A stretch of 54,434 bases of DNA from DAOTTW01 sp034437615 (GCA_034437615.1 DAOTTW010000316.1:1-54434), one strand, 5' to 3'. Positions 8,513 to 17,931 are shown, counted from the stretch's first letter. Numbers and translations are program-made. The notes: a model not told the origin generated them from the sequence alone.

Positions 8513-9076
8513 ATGACGACATCGGCACCCGATTATCAGCGTGGCGCAATCGCCCAACGCATTCACCGTTTTGCGCTGCGCTTCGGCAAATACGCGCCGG
8601 AGGTCGAACGCTTCATTAAGTTTGCGATCATCGGCACGCTGTCTACGCTGGTGGATTTTGCCGCGTTGAATGTGCTGCAAGCCACTGTGCTACCCCCTGA
8701 AGGCCCAAACGAAGCCGTGCGCGTGCTGGTGGCCACCATCATCTCGTATCTGATTGGGCTGGCGAATAGCTTCTTCTTCAATCGGCAGTGGACCTATCCC
8801 GATGCCCGCACGCGCAGCGTTTGGGGGCAGATTGGCCGCTTCTTTACGGTGTATGTGTTGGCGCTCGGCCTGCGCTCAGTCGTGATCTGGGTCAGCTATC
8901 CGCTGTGGGGACAGGTGACACGCGGCCTGCTGGCGGATGTCACCAACACGACAGTTGCTCGCATCGCCACCAACTTAGCGACGGGGAGCGCCATTGCCAT
9001 CACGATGCTGTGGAATTTCTTCGCGAATCGCTACTGGACGTTTGGCGATGTGCGCGGCGTAACCGAAAAAGACTGA
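8513..9076 (+). CDS. GtrA family membrane protein
   Basis: 187 aa with four predicted membrane helices. The start RFIKFAIIGTLSTLVDFAAL and the later NSFFFNRQWTY and NFFANRYWTF are typical of GtrA, a family thought to move polyprenyl-phosphate-linked sugars across the membrane or to aid a GT. It sits 8 bases after the GT-C gene and 4 bases before a GT4 glycosyltransferase, so the three probably work together. Confidence 0.92.
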   Translation: MTTSAPDYQRGAIAQRIHRFALRFGKYAPEVERFIKFAIIGTLSTLVDFAALNVLQATVLPPEGPNEAVRVLVATIISYLIGLANSFFFNRQWTYPDARTRSVWGQIGRFFTVYVLALGLRSVVIWVSYPLWGQVTRGLLADVTNTTVARIATNLATGSAIAITMLWNFFANRYWTFGDVRGVTEKD

Positions 9077-9080
9077 GATC

Positions 9081-10490
9081 ATGCGTATACTGATGTTTTC
9101 CATGACGCCCTTGTTTGAAAGGCGCTCAATGGGCGGTGCGCAAAAACAACTGAAGAAGGTCGCCATGCACCTGGCCGAACAGGGCCACAGGGTGACGATC
9201 CTCTGCACGCTGCGCCCGGATGCCGCCGAGCCGTTTAACTGGCATGAAAACGTGCGCGTGTTGCCTGTGTATCGCTTCAAACAGCCCTTTCCTGATCCAT
9301 ATGGCACGCCGACCTACAACATTGCCGACGCGCTTCAGACCACGAGCGATTACATGGCTGATGCAGACGTATGGTATAGCCATGATGGGGGCTTGATCTT
9401 CCCGTATGTGTATCAGCAGAGCAGCATCCCAGCGGTGATTTCGCTACGCAGCATCTTATTCAGCGAGACGCTGCAAGCCGGCTATCTGTTTCAGGGCGAT
9501 GCGCTGATTGTGCCCTCAGATCACACAGCGCAGACGTGGCTGCATACGGTGGGCCGCTTCTTCCCGGATTTGGCAGAGCGCCTGCATGTGATCCATAACG
9601 GGCTGGATTTTGCTGTGTATCAACCGACGCCGACGGACGCCGTGCGAGAACAGCTTGGCATCACAGGCGATCACGATTTCATCCTGTACCCACATCGGCC
9701 CGAAGCGGCAAAGGGCATCCGGCAGACCATCGCCGTAACCGACAAGCTGGTGAACGTGTACGGCCTAACGGATGTGCGCGTGTTGCTGCCACGCTGGATG
9801 GATGCGGACATCGCGCCGGATGTACGCGCCTTCTACGATGACCTACGGGCAGATATTGCGCGACGTGGCCTGAGCGCGCATTTCCTGTTTCATGAGTGGG
9901 TCGGGGATGAGCTGATGCCAGCGTATTACAGCTTGGGCAGCCTGACGCTTGCGCTCGGCAACTATGTGGAGACGTTCGGCAATACGCCCTATGAATCGCT
10001 GGCCTGTGGCACGCCCGTCTTAGCCGCTCGCGTCGGGCCATACCGTGATATGCTGCCAGAATACACGCTGGTCGCTTATGACGACATCGACACGGCTGCC
10101 GAACGTGCTGCAAAGATTATCCAGCACAAGCAAAGCGTGGACGCGACCACAACCCAATGGCTGCACGCCAATTTCGCACAGTCGGCTATGGTCACCGCCT
10201 ATGCCGATGTCATCCTGAACGCCCGCAAATTGCCACCGATGCCTTACACGCCGCGCCCGTTGGATGCGAACACGCGCTTTATGCTGGCTCCCTGGTGCCA
10301 CATTGATGCACAGATGCGGCTTTACCATGATTTTGAGGGGCGCAGCATTCACGATGCGCAATTGGCGGCGCTGGCCTACGAGAACCCCTATGCCATCACC
10401 TTTGCCGATGCCAGCGCAGCGCAGGTGATGGGCTGGTATAAGGCGGGTTTGCTGGTGCCTGTGCATGATGGCTTCGGAGAAAAATCATAA
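9081..10490 (+). CDS. glycosyltransferase family 4 (GT-B fold)
   Basis: 469 aa, no membrane segment. N-terminal Rossmann half with GGAQKQLKKVAMHLAEQGHRVTIL; C-terminal half with YPHRPEAAKGI and the EX7E-type motif in VETFGNTPYESLACGTPVLA, which binds the nucleotide-sugar donor in GT4 enzymes. The last 80 residues extend beyond the usual end and contain a His-rich part. The gene begins 4 bases after gtrA and converges on aroA. Substrate not known. Confidence 0.9.
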   Translation: MRILMFSMTPLFERRSMGGAQKQLKKVAMHLAEQGHRVTILCTLRPDAAEPFNWHENVRVLPVYRFKQPFPDPYGTPTYNIADALQTTSDYMADADVWYSHDGGLIFPYVYQQSSIPAVISLRSILFSETLQAGYLFQGDALIVPSDHTAQTWLHTVGRFFPDLAERLHVIHNGLDFAVYQPTPTDAVREQLGITGDHDFILYPHRPEAAKGIRQTIAVTDKLVNVYGLTDVRVLLPRWMDADIAPDVRAFYDDLRADIARRGLSAHFLFHEWVGDELMPAYYSLGSLTLALGNYVETFGNTPYESLACGTPVLAARVGPYRDMLPEYTLVAYDDIDTAAERAAKIIQHKQSVDATTTQWLHANFAQSAMVTAYADVILNARKLPPMPYTPRPLDANTRFMLAPWCHIDAQMRLYHDFEGRSIHDAQLAALAYENPYAITFADASAAQVMGWYKAGLLVPVHDGFGEKS

Positions 10491-10491
10491 G

Positions 10492-10515
10492 GGACGCCCA
10501 ACGGATGCGGCGTCC
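10492..10515. terminator. inverted repeat between converging genes
   Basis: GGACGCC (10492-10498) pairs with GGCGTCC (10509-10515). It lies just after the GT4 stop and before the aroA end, so it may stop transcription from both sides. It lacks a clear U-run and resembles the GGACGC/GCGTCC cores of the dispersed repeats. Confidence 0.4.
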
Positions 10516-10534
10516 GGGTTTGGGTACGAAATGC

Positions 10535-11860
10535 CTACGTCGTCGGGTTGGCGTCCAGCAATTGTGCACCCAACGCCGTCAGTGTCTCTGCAAAGCCTGG
10601 GAACGAATCCCCGATGCATTTGGCGTCTGTGACGGTGGTCGCGCCCTGTGTCATCAGGCCAGCCACACACAGGCTCATCGCCACCCGATGATCGTCATGC
10701 CCATCGGCCAGCGCCCCCGTCAGGATTCGCGCCTGTGGCCCACTGATCTTGAAACCGTCCGAGCGTTCTTCGATTACTGCGCCGAGTTTGCGCAGTTCAC
10801 CCGCCATCACCGCGATACGATCTGTCTCTTTGAGGCGCAGCTCGTTGGCATCGCGTGCTACTGTGTCGCCTTCGGCGTGCAGCGCCAGCACCATCAGCAC
10901 CGGGAATTCGTCAATCATACGCACAACGGTTTCGCCGCCGATCTCGATGCCCTTGAGTTGGCTGTGGCGCACGCGGATTTCACCGACGGGTTCGCCCGCT
11001 TCGCTGCCTGTCTCGCTCACGCTGATGTCGCCACCCATCGCTTGCACCACATCTAAGAAGCCCGTGCGCGTGCGGTTCAGGTTGACGTTTGTGATGGTCA
11101 CAGCGCTATCGGGCACGATCAAAGCCGCTGCAATCAAAAAGGCCGCAGACGAAAAATCCCCTGGAACCGTGATGTCGAGTGGTTGCAGGGGACCGTTGGG
11201 GGCTAAGATCACCGTGTTGCCGTTGACCTCAATATCTGCGCCCATAGCCATCAACATGCGTTCGGTGTGGTCACGGGCGGGGCCGGGTTGCACGACCATC
11301 GTCGCGCCTTTAGCGGATAATCCGGCCAAGAGCACGGCGCTTTTCACCTGTGCGCTGGCTACAGGCATGTTATAGCGCATCCCATTGAGCTTTGACGGTT
11401 GGATGTGCAGCGGTGCGCGCCCGTCCACGCCGTTGATATTCGCGCCCATCATCAGCAATGGCTGGATGATGCGTTTCATCGGGCGGCGGCGCAGTTGGGC
11501 GCTGCCGTCTAGCGTGCTGGCGAAGGGCTGACCGGCCATGATGCCTGCTGCCAGACGAATGCCCGTGCCCGCGTTCACAAAATCCAGCGGGGCAGAGGGT
11601 GCTTGCAGTGCGCCGCCGTGTATCGTCAGCGTGTTTTCGTCGTGGCGCTCGATCTGAACGCCGAGTTGCCCCACGCTGCGCAGCGTGGCCTCGGTATCGC
11701 CTGCGGCCAGCCAGCCGCGCACCTGTGATGCGCCCTGCGCGATGGCCCCTAACAAGACCGAACGGTGCGAGAGCGATTTATCGCCGGGGACGGTTGTGCT
11801 GCCCTGTAGCGCCGTCCCCGGTTGCATCGTGAGTGTGTCGTGATGGGTTGTCGTCGTCAT
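10535..11860 (-). CDS. aroA: 3-phosphoshikimate 1-carboxyvinyltransferase (EPSP synthase)
   Basis: 441 aa. Transfers enolpyruvyl from PEP to shikimate-3-phosphate, the sixth shikimate step. Motifs: PGDKSLSHRSVLLGAIAQG near the N-terminus, NAGTGIRLAAGIMAG, RRRPMKRIIQPL, VASAQVKSAVLLAGL and RDHTERML, then LRLKETDRIAVM near the end. The RPMKR and NAGTG forms resemble class II/Bacillus-type enzymes more than the E. coli type. Last gene of the aroH-aroF-aroA run, 32 bases after aroF, so expected to fall under the Phe/Tyr attenuator. Confidence 0.96.
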   Translation of the reverse strand: MTTTTHHDTLTMQPGTALQGSTTVPGDKSLSHRSVLLGAIAQGASQVRGWLAAGDTEATLRSVGQLGVQIERHDENTLTIHGGALQAPSAPLDFVNAGTGIRLAAGIMAGQPFASTLDGSAQLRRRPMKRIIQPLLMMGANINGVDGRAPLHIQPSKLNGMRYNMPVASAQVKSAVLLAGLSAKGATMVVQPGPARDHTERMLMAMGADIEVNGNTVILAPNGPLQPLDITVPGDFSSAAFLIAAALIVPDSAVTITNVNLNRTRTGFLDVVQAMGGDISVSETGSEAGEPVGEIRVRHSQLKGIEIGGETVVRMIDEFPVLMVLALHAEGDTVARDANELRLKETDRIAVMAGELRKLGAVIEERSDGFKISGPQARILTGALADGHDDHRVAMSLCVAGLMTQGATTVTDAKCIGDSFPGFAETLTALGAQLLDANPTT

Positions 11861-11892
11861 GGTCTACTCTCGTTGTGTGGATGTGCTGATAT

Positions 11893-12909
<1,017 letters not shown>

Positions 12910-12960
12910 TGTGGTGTGTCTCCTGTTTGGTATCTGGTTAATTTATTTTGATAATTGGGC

Positions 12961-12985
12961 GTAGGGACGTGCATTTGCGCGTCCG
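12961..12985. repeat. dispersed palindrome, GTAGGGACG type
   Basis: GTAGGGACGTGC facing GCGCGTCC around a short AT centre, in the aroF-aroH gap. It shares its end with the elements at 14649, 29785 and 32588. If transcribed within the aro operon it would form a hairpin between aroH and aroF. Confidence 0.5.
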
Positions 12986-13009
12986 CTAACGGGTTATGGC
13001 GTCTGGCTA

Positions 13010-13378
13010 CTAGGCGCGGGCGAGGTCCGGGCGAAGCTGGACGGCGTCACGCAGGTAAACATGCTCGATTTCGTTCAAGCCTTTTGCGGTGTTCCAGTGG
13101 ATGAGGACGCGGACGCACAGCGGCGTCCCTGTCGGCACGGCCATCTCCTGAAAGCCAAGCAGGGCCGTTCGTGCCCAGCCGATGTTGCGGGCGGCTTTGG
13201 CCGGGTAGCACGCTGTCAGGTCCGGCGAGGTGGTAAACAAGATGCTGCATACCTCGTCCTGTTGCATCCCGTTGGCCTCGATCATTGCCAGCAGCAATTC
13301 CTCAGTGGCTTCCAGAATGTCGGCTTCGGTGTTGTCGTTGGCGATGGTCGCACCGCGTACACCCCGCATCATCATCAT
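13010..13378 (-). CDS. aroH: monofunctional chorismate mutase, AroH class
   Basis: 122 aa. Rearranges chorismate to prephenate, the branch point to Phe and Tyr. It matches the Bacillus AroH type: RGVRGATIANDNTEADILEA, TTSPDLTACYPAKAARN, CVRVLIHWNT (active-site Arg) and IEHVYLRDAVQLRPDLA (conserved Tyr and Arg). The start is one of four ATG codons in a row (13367-13378); AAGGAG lies 7-10 bases upstream. An in-frame longer reading to 13531 passes through the terminator hairpin and was not used. It is the first gene after the Phe/Tyr leader. Confidence 0.95.
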   Translation of the reverse strand: MMMMRGVRGATIANDNTEADILEATEELLLAMIEANGMQQDEVCSILFTTSPDLTACYPAKAARNIGWARTALLGFQEMAVPTGTPLCVRVLIHWNTAKGLNEIEHVYLRDAVQLRPDLARA

Positions 13379-13445
13379 GGTTTGGCTCCTTCTGTCTCTA
13401 TCTCTATAGGCTTCTGGATATGCGTTTGTCTGTAGGTAAATAAAA

Positions 13446-13473
13446 AGGGCGCAGGATTTTGGCCCTGCGCCCT
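13446..13473 (-). terminator. intrinsic terminator in the aroH leader (attenuator)
   Basis: Perfect 10-bp stem AGGGCGCAGG / CCTGCGCCCT with an 8-base loop. Read on the minus strand it is followed at once by TTTTTATTT. It lies about 67 bases before the aroH start and 30 bases after the leader-peptide stop, the usual place for an attenuator. A by-eye alternative pairing exists between GGGCGCAG of the 5' arm (13465-13472) and TTGCTACCC upstream (13513-13521), which would block the stem. Confidence 0.9.
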
Positions 13474-13503
13474 GGATGAACTCAACTTCGTACTTCAGTA
13501 ACC

Positions 13504-13593
13504 TCAAACGTCGGGTAGCAACGCCGCACACTCCACTATGTGGTTCCCAAAATAAAAAAAATAGAAGTTGTCCGGGAAAATTGCACGGTTCAT
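13504..13593 (-). CDS. Phe/Tyr leader peptide of the aroH-aroF-aroA operon
   Basis: 29-aa peptide, ATG at 13591-13593, TGA at 13504-13506. It starts MNRAIFPDN and continues FYFFYFG: six aromatic codons in a row (codons 10-15: TTC TAT TTT TTT TAT TTT). The E. coli pheST leader peptide, from memory MNAAIF followed by a Phe/Tyr run, has the same design. It lies between a strong promoter and an intrinsic terminator, and the genes behind it make Phe/Tyr precursors. Inference: ribosome stalling when charged tRNA-Phe or tRNA-Tyr is scarce lifts termination. The ribosome-binding site is weak (GAAAG about 9 bases upstream). Confidence 0.85.
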   Translation of the reverse strand: MNRAIFPDNFYFFYFGNHIVECAALLPDV

Positions 13594-13662
13594 GCTGTAT
13601 TCTTTCAGCCTAATGTCGCTGCTTCGGTTTTTGGTCGTTTATTTGTCTTGAATGATGCCTAA

Positions 13663-13691
13663 AGCATACCGCCTGCCGCCGCATCTGTCAA
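13663..13691 (-). promoter_or_regulatory. sigma-70 promoter of the aroH operon
   Basis: On the minus strand: -35 TTGACA (13686-13691), 17-base spacer, -10 TATGCT (13663-13668). The start of transcription would be near 13656, giving a leader of about 278 bases that holds the peptide and the terminator. Both boxes are close to consensus. Confidence 0.85.
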
Positions 13692-13806
13692 CAAGTGCGT
13701 ATGAGATTGCTGCGTTTTGTCGAAAAATCATGTAAAACACCGACGATCCCTTGATGATTGTGCACAAAGCATTGTCATGAGGGCGTTAAGCAGGTGTTAG
13801 CCATAC

Positions 13807-14640
13807 TTAATCCAGCGCTTCACGCAGGCTTTGCGCCAATTCACGCACGGCCTCCGTGCCCTGTTCGCCAGCACGCACCAGCGCACTGCCCACGATGAAG
13901 CCGTTGACCAGCCCATTCATGCGCCGTGCGTGGTCGGGTGTGCTGATGCCGAAGCCTAATACTAGCGGCGTCTGTGTTTGCTGGCGGATGCGCCCGATAA
14001 ACGCCTGCAAATCAGTAGAGAGGTCCGCACGCGCTCCGGTGATGCCCACCAACGACACCACGTAGATAAAGCCCGTCGCGTTTTGTGCGGCTTGCTTGAT
14101 ACGCTCTATGTTGCTGGTGGGCGCGAGGAAAAAAACCAGAGCAAGCCCTGCCTTTGCGCACGCGTCCGCGAAGTAATGCGCTTCCTCTGGTGGTAAATCC
14201 GGCACGATCAAGCCATCCGCGCCTGCGTCTTTGGCAGCCTGCACGAAGCGCTCGGTGCCATAGGCGATCAGCGGATTCGCGTAACCCATCATCATCATCG
14301 GTTGCTGTACGCCGCGTTCGCGCAGGGTACGCACCGCTTGCAGGCAGTGCGTAACGGTGGTGCCGTTTTGCAGTGCGATCTGTGTGGCGGCCTGAATCGT
14401 CGCGCCGTCTGCGATAGGATCGCTAAAAGGCACGCCGATTTCAAAGCCGTCCACATCGGCCTCAGCCATTGCCATAATCGCATCCAGCGACGCTTCGTAA
14501 TCCGGGTAACCAATGGGGAAATAGGGCAGAAAGGCGGCGCGGCCAGCGTCGGCGCTGCGCTCAAACATCGCTTGTACGGCCTCTAGCCCCTGTTTACGTT
14601 GTGTCATAAGCGCTTGGTCCCTGGTTGACTTGTCGTTCAA
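13807..14640 (-). CDS. trpA: tryptophan synthase alpha chain
   Basis: 277 aa. Cleaves indole-3-glycerol phosphate to indole and glyceraldehyde-3-phosphate; indole normally passes to TrpB. TIM-barrel motifs: PYFPIGYPD, GFEIGVPFSDPIADG with catalytic Glu67 and Asp78 (Glu49/Asp60 of E. coli), MMMMGYANPL, GLIVPDLPPEEA and GFGISTPDHARRM with the phosphate-binding end. An internal ATG at 14607 is an alternative start. No trpB or other trp gene is adjacent, which is unusual. It ends 116 bases before the aroH promoter, so read-through could link the two. Confidence 0.96.
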   Translation of the reverse strand: MNDKSTRDQALMTQRKQGLEAVQAMFERSADAGRAAFLPYFPIGYPDYEASLDAIMAMAEADVDGFEIGVPFSDPIADGATIQAATQIALQNGTTVTHCLQAVRTLRERGVQQPMMMMGYANPLIAYGTERFVQAAKDAGADGLIVPDLPPEEAHYFADACAKAGLALVFFLAPTSNIERIKQAAQNATGFIYVVSLVGITGARADLSTDLQAFIGRIRQQTQTPLVLGFGISTPDHARRMNGLVNGFIVGSALVRAGEQGTEAVRELAQSLREALD

Positions 14641-14648
14641 ATTTGAAC

Positions 14649-14785
14649 TGTAGGGGCACCCTTCAGGGCGTCCGCTGTCACGCGCTGATTTTACCGTTTC
14701 TGGATGCGGTTAACAAACTGCGGATTGTGTGCGTGAGTGGCGGCTGACGCCAGCCGCCCCGGACGACGAAAATGGCGTCCCTACA
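14649..14785. repeat. 137-bp element with TGTAGGG terminal inverted repeats
   Basis: Left end TGTAGGGGC, right end GCGTCCCTACA. Inside lies a perfect 8-bp hairpin GGCGGCTG/CAGCCGCC (about 14740-14759). It fills most of the gap upstream of trpA. No coding capacity; looks like a small non-autonomous dispersed repeat. Related ends occur at 12961, 29785, 32588 and 50836. Confidence 0.6.
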
Positions 14786-14816
14786 AAGATCATCCGAAGC
14801 CGTTTTGATTTTTCCA

Positions 14817-15851
14817 TTAGTTTCCCGGCTGCACGATGTCAAAGTCGCTGGGGTCTGTGGTCGGCAGCGCATCCTGCCCAACGTTCAGGGCAGCTCCGGG
14901 CTGTGCTGACCCCGGTACAGCCAATTCTGCGCCTGCTGTCAGGCCGTTTTGCACTGCCTCAAAGAAGGCCGCCATACCCCCATCATAGGTCTGTGCTGGC
15001 ACCACCTGCTGCTGTAATTGTTGGCGTGCGCTGTCGTTGATGGCTTCTGGGCCACCCTGCGCCCAAATTTCAGGCCGTATCTGCTCATCCAGGAAGGGCA
15101 TACCGCCCTGCGGCACGATGCCTGTTTGCAGGCGCACATGGTCCGGCGGAATGGGTTCGGTGAACAGGTCATAGCCGACGCCTGCCGTCTGGCTGAAACC
15201 GGGCCAGGGGTTGTTAATCAGGTGATTCGGATCATCCGGCGGCACCTCCAACAAATTGATGCTTTCGCCACTGAGCACAGTGCTGACCAGATCAGGTATC
15301 TCACCGAAGTTATCCGGCAATTGTGGACTCCACAACGCCCGCACAATCGGGTCAAACAGCAGTTGCAAATTCACGAAGGCATCGTGCAACTGTGTATCGC
15401 GCAAGGGGATAACAGCACGTACATCCAGCGCCACATCAAGCTCTTCTTCAACGGGCACGTTCAAATCCAACGCGACAGGCAGGTTCAGGCCACGCGGCAA
15501 CGTGAGGCTCACCGTTGCCGGCACGTTGCTAGCGTTCAGGCCGGGCAGGTCGATGATCGCGTTGACCCGCAGCGGCACCGGGTCCGTCAGCACCACCGTT
15601 GTGTCCGTTTTTAGTGGGATGTTCAGCACCACCGGGATGCGGTCTCGCACTGGAATCGTCGTGTCGATGGTCGCCTGGTCCAGCCCTGCGAAGCTGCTAT
15701 ACAGCCCGCCGACCAGCGGCTCCGCCACTTGATTTTTTATCTCGAAGATCAGCACGCCCAACACGAGCAATACGACCACCAGCACCAGGTTCACGACGAA
15801 CGAGAAAAGCACCATGAACCGCCAAAAACCCTTCAGGATACGACGCAGCAT
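14817..15851 (-). CDS. single-span membrane-anchored protein, unknown function
   Basis: 344 aa. A short basic N-terminus and one strong hydrophobic segment (about residues 11-36) anchor the protein; the remainder faces outside. Residues 60-170 are beta-strand-rich with regular Pro/Val/Leu/Asp patterns (PVRDRIPVVLNIPLKTDTT; PVALDLNVPVEEELDV), suggesting a beta-sandwich or water-stress-type fold. The C-terminal part is Gln/Pro-rich. Not recognised as a known enzyme. It lies upstream of trpA on the same strand but separated by the repeat element. Confidence 0.65.
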   Translation of the reverse strand: MLRRILKGFWRFMVLFSFVVNLVLVVVLLVLGVLIFEIKNQVAEPLVGGLYSSFAGLDQATIDTTIPVRDRIPVVLNIPLKTDTTVVLTDPVPLRVNAIIDLPGLNASNVPATVSLTLPRGLNLPVALDLNVPVEEELDVALDVRAVIPLRDTQLHDAFVNLQLLFDPIVRALWSPQLPDNFGEIPDLVSTVLSGESINLLEVPPDDPNHLINNPWPGFSQTAGVGYDLFTEPIPPDHVRLQTGIVPQGGMPFLDEQIRPEIWAQGGPEAINDSARQQLQQQVVPAQTYDGGMAAFFEAVQNGLTAGAELAVPGSAQPGAALNVGQDALPTTDPSDFDIVQPGN

Positions 15852-15948
15852 ATCGCGTAACTCCTACCTACCTGACCTTAACGTGTACCATACCCCAAGT
15901 ATAGGGCGTGCGCAGGCTGGCGGCAAATAACCTCAAGCCTAATACGGG

Positions 15949-17514
15949 CTAATCGCTGGCCATCGTCCAGTAATGATTGCCGACTTCCTCAAAATCCGGG
16001 TTGGCCGAGAGCGTCGCGAACAGTGGCCCCGGCGCACAGCGGCGCAGCACATTCGCCGCGCTGTAAAGCGTTACGGCGTGCACGGTGCCCTGTGGTGTCA
16101 GCTTGGCCAGCGCGTTAATCAGGTCGCGCAAGATCGTAGCCAGCGCCTTCTTCGCATAGGATTTCGCCAGCTTATCCACCGCTTCGATGTCATCCACACC
16201 GATGATAATCAGGTCGTCAAATTCAGCACCGATCTGGCGCTTCTTATTCTCGAATGTGATGGTGTTATTCTGTGGAATTAGCAGGCGGATGTATTCGGTG
16301 CGGGGCTTATAACCCTCGTGGCTGATGATAATCTGGCCCGGCGCTTCGCCTTTTTTCACACTGATGAACGCGCCGACGGGCAAACGGTGCTTGGTGAAGT
16401 ACGGCTCTAGCCCATAGACGTATTTGGCCTCGTGCACCACCCAGCCATTAAACGTCTCACCGTCGGTCTCGTCTACGAGTTCAACGTGGATGCGTGCTGT
16501 GCGGCCCTTCGGGAAAATCTGCTTGGTCTTGGCGTTCAGCGGCAGCGTCCCGGCGCGTCGATGCGGATAGATCAGCGTGGTTGTGGCCTTGCGCAGCCGC
16601 CCCTCGAAGTCAATCGGCGTCCATTCGTCATCCAGTTCGGTCTCCAGGTCGTACATCTCATCCGAGAGCAGGTCCTCATCGTAGGGGATGTCCTTATAGG
16701 CCAGCAATGGTGGCGTCCCGCGCACGTATTCGGGTTCCATGCGCGTCAGAAACCACATGACATCACCGGCAGGGCCGACCTCATCAAAGCGCTTGTCTTC
16801 GCTGAGGGCTAGATTTAGCGAGAAGACCTGCAACTGCTGTGAGCCGTCACCGAGACCGCCTATTTCCTCGATGATTTTGGGGGATGTCATGGGGCCGCCG
16901 CCGTTGATGTCGAGCACTGCTTCGGAGAGGTGCAGCGTGCCGATGTCGATGTCCATCACCAACTCTTGTGGGAACCAGTAGCCCGCCAAGCGTAGTAGCG
17001 AATCGCTTTTACCCAGCGCTGTATCCAGGCGGTTCAGGATCAGGCGGCGGTTTTGCTCAAGGACCTTTTCGGCGCTGATGTCACTGACTTCTAATGCCGG
17101 GTGTTCTGCGCCGTTTTCGCTCAGGATGTGGCCTTGCTCTAATGCGCTGGCGAATTCGCGGTAATCGTCCACTGTGTTGTGTTCGTCGTCGTCAAATTCC
17201 ACCTTGATAACCTGAAAGTCGCCGTAATCGGGGTTATCGCCGGGGCGTGTATCGACCACAGTTGCCGTCGCGAAGCCTATCTCCGAGAAGAGCAGACGCG
17301 CCCCAACGTCGTAGGTTTCTGAGGGCTTGTAGACGGTTGTATCCTTGTAACGTGCCCTGAGCTTGGCTGTTTCCTGGTCCAGCCGTTGATTGATGAGTAC
17401 CAGCGCGAGGTCTTCTGTCGTCAGGGGCCGTTCGACCTCTAGCAGATGGTTGGATAGCGTCTCAACGTCTTCATCCGTTACATTGAAATTGCGTGCCCAA
17501 TGATAGCCGATCAT
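15949..17514 (-). CDS. large acidic cytosolic protein, unknown function
   Basis: 521 aa from the ATG at 17512-17514, with GGAGA about 8 bases upstream. A longer in-frame reading to 17766 would run through the rpmH promoter and was rejected. No signal or membrane segment. The first 60 residues (NHLLEVERPLTTEDLALVLI) resemble a winged-helix or HARE-type segment, and the next part (SETYDVGARLLFSEIG) a small beta barrel; this is weak. The rest has many acidic patches (DEDLLSDEMYDLETELDDEW). It is divergent from rpmH. Function not known. Confidence 0.7.
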   Translation of the reverse strand: MIGYHWARNFNVTDEDVETLSNHLLEVERPLTTEDLALVLINQRLDQETAKLRARYKDTTVYKPSETYDVGARLLFSEIGFATATVVDTRPGDNPDYGDFQVIKVEFDDDEHNTVDDYREFASALEQGHILSENGAEHPALEVSDISAEKVLEQNRRLILNRLDTALGKSDSLLRLAGYWFPQELVMDIDIGTLHLSEAVLDINGGGPMTSPKIIEEIGGLGDGSQQLQVFSLNLALSEDKRFDEVGPAGDVMWFLTRMEPEYVRGTPPLLAYKDIPYDEDLLSDEMYDLETELDDEWTPIDFEGRLRKATTTLIYPHRRAGTLPLNAKTKQIFPKGRTARIHVELVDETDGETFNGWVVHEAKYVYGLEPYFTKHRLPVGAFISVKKGEAPGQIIISHEGYKPRTEYIRLLIPQNNTITFENKKRQIGAEFDDLIIIGVDDIEAVDKLAKSYAKKALATILRDLINALAKLTPQGTVHAVTLYSAANVLRRCAPGPLFATLSANPDFEEVGNHYWTMASD

Positions 17515-17673
17515 GATTGCGTTCTCCGCGAATGGTTGACAGGGTGCTGCTTGCAGGTGACGGTGTTGATGTCCGGGGGAGGTCTTCGTTTGAATCTGTG
17601 AATAACTTGAATGCTTGAGTAGCTGAACGACAAAGCAGTATACACGAGCCAACGCACCCTGTGCAAGCACGGC

Positions 17674-17703
17674 TTGACCGCCTGACGACGCCTGCGCTAT
17701 ACT
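17674..17703 (+). promoter_or_regulatory. sigma-70 promoter of rpmH
   Basis: -35 TTGACC (17674-17679), 18-base spacer, -10 TATACT (17698-17703). Start of transcription near 17710, about 38 bases before the rpmH ATG. It drives rpmH-rnpA-yidD and probably the genes behind them. Confidence 0.75.
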
Positions 17704-17747
17704 TATTTGCCGTATCCTGAAAAATAAATCATAGAGGCAAAGCCAAT

Positions 17748-17927
17748 ATGTCGACGAAACGTACATGGCAACCGAAGGTGCGCCGCCGCAAGCGCGTGCA
17801 CGGTTTCCGTAAACGCATGAAGACGAAGGGCGGGCGTCGTGTGATCCAGACGCGCCGCAAGCGTGGGCGTCACCAACTGGCGGTTACCCCCAACCACACC
17901 AAGAAGATCAATTGGAAGTCGAAATGA
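17748..17927 (+). CDS. rpmH: 50S ribosomal protein L34
   Basis: 59 aa; ATG 17748, TGA 17925-17927. The family signature KRTWQP, then RRRKRVHGFRKRM and GRRV..RRRKRGR, is intact. Most bacterial L34 proteins are 44-47 aa; the extra C-terminal residues (VTPNHTKKINWKSK) are an extension. Part of the large ribosomal subunit. rnpA follows after 4 bases, the classic order. Confidence 0.96.
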   Translation: MSTKRTWQPKVRRRKRVHGFRKRMKTKGGRRVIQTRRKRGRHQLAVTPNHTKKINWKSK

Positions 17928-17931
17928 CATC

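Noticed and set aside
13379..13531. N-terminal extension of aroH to a GTG at 13531
   Set aside because: It would read through the terminator hairpin, and AroH homologues start at the MMMMRGVRGA site, which has an AAGGAG.
16172..16180. TTATCCACC, a DnaA-box-like site near rpmH
   Set aside because: Single copy inside a coding region, with another isolated one in the sbcC gene; no cluster or AT-rich unwinding stretch, so not an origin.
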